Below, piece after piece: positions 59,745 to 64,000 of a DNA stretch of 64,000 nt (positions are counted from its first letter, which is position 1; each line of letters begins with the position of its first letter). The notes beneath the pieces were generated by a model. That model was given only the letters and a program-made list of their open reading frames with translations. It was not told where the DNA came from and ran no database searches. The DNA lies in assembly GCA_965220505.1 (NCBI GenBank), contig CBDCQE010000003.1, positions 806,001-870,000 of the forward strand, read 5' to 3'. Source of the stretch: Bin87 sp965220505 (lineage in GTDB: Bacteria > Chloroflexota > Dehalococcoidia > Lucifugimonadales > UBA3495). A program made the position numbers and the translations under genes.

Positions 59745-61529
59745 TCAGACGCTCAGGGGCCAAACCCACATGATCGCGGGGATGCAGACGGCAACTATTA
59801 CGACTACCAGGGGCAGGCCCATTATCAGGTAATCCGCGAAGCGGTATCCGCCGGGTCCCATAACAATGGTGTTCGACTGGTGACCGATGGGTGACAGGAA
59901 TGCCGCCGACCCGCCGATGGCCACCGCCATCAGGAACGGATCTATCGACGCCCCCATGTTCTCCGCCACCTTGATCCCGATAGGCGCCATCAGGATCACG
60001 GCGGCGGCGTTGTTGATCACGGCGGACAGCAGCATGGTCGTCACCAGGATAACCCCCAGCATGGCCCAGGGAGGCAGGAAGCCGCCCCAGTCGGCAAAGG
60101 TGGCCGCGATCCGCGCCGCGCCTCCCGTGGTTTCCAGCGCCTCGCCCACGGGTATCATCGCCCCCAGCAGGATTATCACCGGCCAGTCTATGGCCTCGTA
60201 GGCTTCTTCCAGTGTCACGATCCTGGTTACCAGGAGGACCACGACCGCGGCCACAAAGGAAACCTGCACCGAAAGGACCCCGAAGGAGGTCAGCAGCAGC
60301 GCCGTCGCAAACACGGCGAGGGGAAACAGGAGACGCCGCCGCTGTCCGATGCGCAATTCGCGCTCCGCCAGCGGCAGCAGGCCCAGCCGGGGCAGGCCCG
60401 TCTGTACGACCTCCGCCGGCCCTTGCAGCAGCAGCACGTCGCCGATCCTGAAGTTGATATGGCTCAGCCGGCGGATGAAACGCTGCCCGCGCCGGGACAC
60501 TCCCAGCAGGTTCAATCCAAACTCCGAGTGCAGCCGCAGTTCCCGCGCGCTCCGGTCCTGGGCCTGGCTGCCCGGCGTCACGATGGCCTCGACTACCGCC
60601 ACGTCCGCCGATCCCAGCGTCTGGCTGATATCGGATTCCACGTCGCCCGACCCCTCCAGTTCAAACCCCGTGGCGTCCATGAAAGCGCGGATTTCCTCCG
60701 GGTCGCCCTCGATGATCAGCACGTCGTTGCCGTCGACGATCTGATAGCTGGAGGGCGCGCCGTATACGATGCCCCGGTGCAGGAGCCCAACAATCGCCAC
60801 GTCCTCATCCGAAGAGTCTTCGATGTCGTGCAGGCGCATTCCCACGAACCTGGAGTCTTCCGGTACCCGCACTTCGGTCATGTAGCTCTCGATGTCCAGC
60901 GTATCTCCCAGGGTCAGCGGCGTTTGCCGGACCGGGATCAGGCGCCAACCGATAAGCACAATGAAGATGACGCCAGCCACGGTAATCGCCAGCCCCACCA
61001 GCGAAAAATCGAACATATTGAACGGAACGCCGGCCTGTTCCGCGCGGAAGTTGGAAATGATCACGTTGGGCGGCGTGCCGATGAGGGTCGTCATTCCGCC
61101 GAGCAGCGACGCAAAGGCCAGGGGCATGAGGTACCGTGAAGGAGGATGGCCGCTGCGGCCCGATACGCGCACGGCCACCGGCAACAACAGGCTCACTGCC
61201 CCCACGTTGTTCATAAAGGCCGATAGAAACGCCGTCAGGCCCGACAGCGCGGCGATACGCAGGGTCAGATACTCGGGTATGCGCGAATACCAACCGGCGA
61301 TCACGTCCACCACGCCGGAGTTGTAGAGCGCCCGGCTCAGGACCAATACCGCGGCCACCGTGATCACCGCCGGGTGCCCGAACCCTTTATAGGCCTCCGC
61401 TGCCGGCACGATCCCCGCGATCGCCAGCACCAGCAAGGCCAGGACGGCGACGATGTCGTAGCGCCACTTCCCCACCACGAACAGCACCAGTGACAGGGCG
61501 AGGACCGCAAATACAATGGCCTCATTCAT
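59745..61529 (-). CDS. SLC13-type permease with two TrkA-C domains
   Basis: ATG at 61529 gives 594 residues; the frame before it has no membrane character. The N-terminal half carries FMNNVGAVSLLLPVAV and MTTLIGTPPNVIISNF, the two signature loops of divalent-anion:Na symporters. Two soluble TrkA-C/RCK-like domains (about 190-360) are inserted in the middle. The C-terminal half repeats the SAVINNAAAVILMAPIG and SPIGHQSNTIVMGPGG loops. The layout is that of large bacterial SLC13 proteins that carry sulfate, dicarboxylates or similar anions. It is placed upstream of the carboxylase operon and divergent from the MDMPI gene. Confidence 0.9.
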   Translation of the reverse strand: MNEAIVFAVLALSLVLFVVGKWRYDIVAVLALLVLAIAGIVPAAEAYKGFGHPAVITVAAVLVLSRALYNSGVVDVIAGWYSRIPEYLTLRIAALSGLTAFLSAFMNNVGAVSLLLPVAVRVSGRSGHPPSRYLMPLAFASLLGGMTTLIGTPPNVIISNFRAEQAGVPFNMFDFSLVGLAITVAGVIFIVLIGWRLIPVRQTPLTLGDTLDIESYMTEVRVPEDSRFVGMRLHDIEDSSDEDVAIVGLLHRGIVYGAPSSYQIVDGNDVLIIEGDPEEIRAFMDATGFELEGSGDVESDISQTLGSADVAVVEAIVTPGSQAQDRSARELRLHSEFGLNLLGVSRRGQRFIRRLSHINFRIGDVLLLQGPAEVVQTGLPRLGLLPLAERELRIGQRRRLLFPLAVFATALLLTSFGVLSVQVSFVAAVVVLLVTRIVTLEEAYEAIDWPVIILLGAMIPVGEALETTGGAARIAATFADWGGFLPPWAMLGVILVTTMLLSAVINNAAAVILMAPIGIKVAENMGASIDPFLMAVAIGGSAAFLSPIGHQSNTIVMGPGGYRFADYLIMGLPLVVVIVAVCIPAIMWVWPLSV

Positions 61530-61792
61530 CTTGCTGTTCCCTCGGTGCAGCGGCCATACGGTGGCGAGACCGCAAAATAGGCAAAAACCCGACCATCGGG
61601 TACCCGCCGTCATTGGGCACGAATGATGCGGCGGATTATATAGCAATGGACCAAGCCTTCTGTGCGAAGGCGCACCACGGTGGAAAGAGAGTTCGCCGCA
61701 GCGAAAGCGTGCCCAGAATCGATGACCGCCGACCGCCGCCGGAGGTATATTGTTTCGACGCCCGGAGTCTCATTCCACCAACGGAGATCAAG

Positions 61793-62647
61793 ATGACCAC
61801 CTTTGCCAGTCGAATTGACCTTTTCGAGAGCGAAGCTCGGACACTGCTCGATTTTCTCGCGAGAATCCCGCAAGACTCCTGGGCCGCCGACAGCGCCTGC
61901 GCAGGCTGGACGGTGGCCGACGTGATCGGCCACCTCACCAGCGTCGACCTGTCCACCCGCTTGATCCGGGGACTGGCCGGCGATTATTCCACGCCCGACG
62001 GGTCACCTCCACCGGAGCAGCACGACGAGGATACCTTCGCCCAAAGCATCTACCAGCGCGCGCTGGACGCCAGCCAGCGGTTGGGCGATGCGTTGCTGGA
62101 CGAATTCATCCAGCGCATGGACGAGACCGTGGCCCTGTTCCGCAGGGTCCAGCCCGACCAGTGGGACAACCTGGTCTACTGGCCTCCCGGTCCCATGTCG
62201 GTGGACGTTCTGCTGACCCAGCGCATCGCCGAGCTCACCATGCACGGTTGGGACATCCGCTCCCGGCTGAAGGACGATTACCATCTGTCCGACGGCAGCG
62301 TGACCGCGTTGCTGGATACGGTGGACCGGGCGGTGCGCCGGGCCTTTCGTCCCGACCCGTTGCTGGCGGGGCGGCCCCTGCGCTACCGGTTCAGCATCGG
62401 CCGGCCGGAGGCCCGGGTGATTGACCTGGTGCTGAGCGACGATGCCGCCGAGATCGTGGAAGATCCGTCGGGCCGCGCGCCGGCGGAACACCCTCACGTT
62501 ACGTTTGAATGCGACGGCGAGACCTGTGTCCTGATCCTGTACGGTCGCCTGACCCCTCACGGCGCGGTGTCCGCCCGGCGGCTGACGGTGGCGGATGGCG
62601 AGCCCTACCTGGCGGCAACCTTCGGGGACCGGTTCGTGGGCGGCTGA
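61793..62647 (+). CDS. maleylpyruvate isomerase family (MDMPI/DinB-like) protein
   Basis: GGAG lies 6 bases before ATG 61793; the earlier frame overlaps the permease gene. The 284-residue protein has a four-helix DinB-like N-terminal part, with ACAGWTVADVIGHLTSVDLST at about 37-57 and ELTMHGWDIRSRL at about 147-159 supplying histidine metal ligands. A C-terminal domain ends in GRLTPHGAVSARRLTVADGEPYLAATFGDRF. These correspond to the MDMPI_N and SCP2-like C-terminal parts of the mycothiol-dependent enzyme group. Whether this organism makes mycothiol is not shown here. It converges on the bipA gene with 7 bases between stops. Confidence 0.82.
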   Translation: MTTFASRIDLFESEARTLLDFLARIPQDSWAADSACAGWTVADVIGHLTSVDLSTRLIRGLAGDYSTPDGSPPPEQHDEDTFAQSIYQRALDASQRLGDALLDEFIQRMDETVALFRRVQPDQWDNLVYWPPGPMSVDVLLTQRIAELTMHGWDIRSRLKDDYHLSDGSVTALLDTVDRAVRRAFRPDPLLAGRPLRYRFSIGRPEARVIDLVLSDDAAEIVEDPSGRAPAEHPHVTFECDGETCVLILYGRLTPHGAVSARRLTVADGEPYLAATFGDRFVGG

Positions 62648-62654
62648 GCCGGCT

Positions 62655-64000
62655 TCAGGCGCGGACCTTCCCGCCGTCCCGGCGGCGGCGCTTGCGGTCC
62701 AGCGCGGATAGCTCCATCTTGCGGATACGGAGGTTCTGCGGAGTGACTTCCACCAGTTCGTCGTCCGAGATGAACTCCAGGGTCTCCTCAAGGCTCATAC
62801 GGATTGTGGCGTTCAGCCGCTCGGCGACGTCGGCCGTGGACGAGCGCATGTTGGTCAGCTTCTTTTCCTTGCAGACGTTGATCTCGATGTCCCCTTCCTG
62901 ACGGCGGCACCCCACCACCATGCCCTCGTAAACCTGGGTCCCGGGATCGATGAACGTGTCGCCTCGCCGCTGGGCGTTGAGCAGGCCGTAGGTGACGGAC
63001 GGCCCGCCTTCGGATGCCACCAGCGCCCCGCCGCGTTGGTTTTTGATCTCACCCTCCATCGGCTCGTACGATACGAAGCTGCTGTTCTTTACGCCGTCGC
63101 CACGGGTGGTGCGCAGGAAGAAGGCGTTGAAACCGATCAGGCCGCGCGTGGGGATCTTGTACTCCATGTGCACGTAGCCGTCGTCGCCGTAGCGCATGTC
63201 GCGCATCTGCCCGAGATGGGCGGCGAGGTACTCGGTGAGCACGCCGACGTAATCCTCCCGGGTGCTGAGGGTCAGGAGCTCGTGGGGCTCGTGGGTTTTG
63301 CCGTCGATCTTCCTGGTGACCGGCACCGGCCGGGAAACCTGGAACTCGAACTGCTCCCGCCTCATGGTCTCCACCAGGATGGACAGGTGCAGCTCGCCAC
63401 GGCCCGCCACTACGAAAATATCCGGGCTGGAGGTGGTTTCAACGCGCAGGCTCACGTTGGTGCGAAGCTCGCGCAGCAGCCGCTCGTAGAGGGTCCGCGA
63501 CGTGCAGCGGCCTCCCTCCTTGCCCACGAACGGGGAGGTACTGACCCCAAAGGTCATCCGAACGGTGGGCTCCTGGATGTCGATGGTGGGCAGCGCCTGG
63601 GGATCCTCCGCGCTGGCGATGGTGTCTCCAATGGCGACGCCCTCGGGCCCGGTCACGGCGACGATGTCCCCGGCGTGGGCCTCGGGTACCTCCACGCGTT
63701 CCATGCCGTGGAACACGAAGATGCGTTCCAGGGGATGGTTCGTGACCTCGCCGTCCCGGTTGACCAGCGCCACGTTCTCCCGCAGCCGCAGCGTGCCGTT
63801 GGTCACGCGACCCACCGCCACCTGGCCCAGGTAGTTGTCGTAGTCCAGCGCGGCCACCAGCATCTGCACCGGCTCGTCCGGATCCCCGGTGGGAGCCGGC
63901 ACCGAGTCCAGGATGGCGTCAAACAGGGGTTGCATGTCCGCGCCCGGCTGACCTGGGTCGATGGTGGCGTAGCCCTGCTTCGCGGAGGTGTACAGCACCG
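62655..64000 (-). CDS. typA: BipA/TypA ribosome-associated GTPase (5' end outside window)
   Basis: The frame is open to the right edge, so the N-terminal GTPase domain lies outside. The visible 448 residues contain the EF-G-like domain II (VQMLVAALDYDNYLGQVAVGRV), domains III and V (SPDIFVVAGRGELHLSILVETMRREQFEFQVSRP), the YKIPTRGLIGF and FLRTTRGDG segments, and the BipA-specific C-terminus (VYEGMVVGCRRQEGDIEINVCKEKKLTNMRSS), followed by SLEETLEFISDDELVEVTPQNLRIRK. All are diagnostic of BipA/TypA, a translation GTPase needed for ribosome assembly and stress growth. Strand and stop are clear. Confidence 0.96.
   Translation of the reverse strand, partial: VLYTSAKQGYATIDPGQPGADMQPLFDAILDSVPAPTGDPDEPVQMLVAALDYDNYLGQVAVGRVTNGTLRLRENVALVNRDGEVTNHPLERIFVFHGMERVEVPEAHAGDIVAVTGPEGVAIGDTIASAEDPQALPTIDIQEPTVRMTFGVSTSPFVGKEGGRCTSRTLYERLLRELRTNVSLRVETTSSPDIFVVAGRGELHLSILVETMRREQFEFQVSRPVPVTRKIDGKTHEPHELLTLSTREDYVGVLTEYLAAHLGQMRDMRYGDDGYVHMEYKIPTRGLIGFNAFFLRTTRGDGVKNSSFVSYEPMEGEIKNQRGGALVASEGGPSVTYGLLNAQRRGDTFIDPGTQVYEGMVVGCRRQEGDIEINVCKEKKLTNMRSSTADVAERLNATIRMSLEETLEFISDDELVEVTPQNLRIRKMELSALDRKRRRRDGGKVRA

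Overview
The window is a 64 kb stretch of GC-rich bacterial chromosome with compact gene spacing, strong Shine-Dalgarno sites (GGAGG types), frequent GTG/TTG starts and many long antisense shadow frames. There is no rRNA and no marker gene specific enough for firm taxonomy. The content is four bacterial-luciferase-like (LLM) flavin monooxygenases, two separate Rieske oxygenases, an HpaB hydroxylase, a P450, a family III CoA-transferase, many alpha/beta and metallo-hydrolases, and an ImuB-DnaE2 mutasome with a Chloroflexota/Gram-positive-like SOS box. Together these suggest a heterotroph of the Chloroflexota (SAR202-like Dehalococcoidia) that oxidises diverse organic molecules. That placement is inference from gene content only.

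Layout. 1-7.8 kb: the 5' part of a PD-(D/E)XK nuclease-like protein, a polysaccharide deacetylase, two small unknowns with their own terminator, an unexplained structured leader with a good promoter in front of a tandem universal stress protein, a P450, and several small membrane or unknown proteins around a ~0.9 kb gene-poor stretch. 8-17.7 kb: Gfo/Idh/MocA oxidoreductase, PPOX and RidA proteins, then a minus-strand block of LLM monooxygenase, HpaB hydroxylase and VOC dioxygenase-like protein ending in a rho-independent terminator. A Na/Pi symporter and a two-subunit Rieske dioxygenase follow. 17.9-27 kb: a secreted Calx-beta-like protein, an alpha/beta hydrolase, a second LLM enzyme, a lipoprotein sugar dehydrogenase, a methyltransferase, a 140 bp palindromic MITE-like element, tRNA-Trp, a CocE hydrolase, an MBL protein and BioY.

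27-38 kb: DnaE2 and ImuB translationally coupled behind a LexA-like box, an orphan C-terminal fragment of the nuclease family seen at the left edge, a fused double CaiB/BaiF CoA-transferase, a single-subunit Rieske oxygenase with an overlapping small membrane protein, and two scrambled pieces of an IS1182-type transposase. 38-54 kb: an NHL beta-propeller, two more LLM enzymes, an MFS transporter, a decayed IS630 transposase, a GMC oxidoreductase, an MBL hydrolase, a class III aminotransferase, small membrane proteins, a second VOC protein, an alpha/beta-hydrolase-domain protein and an amidohydrolase. 54-64 kb: a minus-strand block of SLC13 permease, methylcrotonyl-CoA-carboxylase-like beta subunit, biotin carboxylase, a separate biotinyl protein and a PLP aminotransferase, then an MDMPI-family protein and the 3' part of bipA/typA.

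The genes read as a catabolic and scavenging region. Monooxygenases and dioxygenases would activate aromatic, alicyclic or ester substrates. Hydrolases, aminotransferases, a CoA-transferase and an acyl-CoA carboxylase would move the products toward central metabolism, and BioY could supply biotin for the carboxylase. Mobile-element debris and three short interspersed repeat types mark past rearrangement. No CRISPR array, prophage or complete defence system was seen. The least explained pieces are the structured leader at about 3.03-3.33 kb, the interspersed repeats, and the asymmetric double CoA-transferase.
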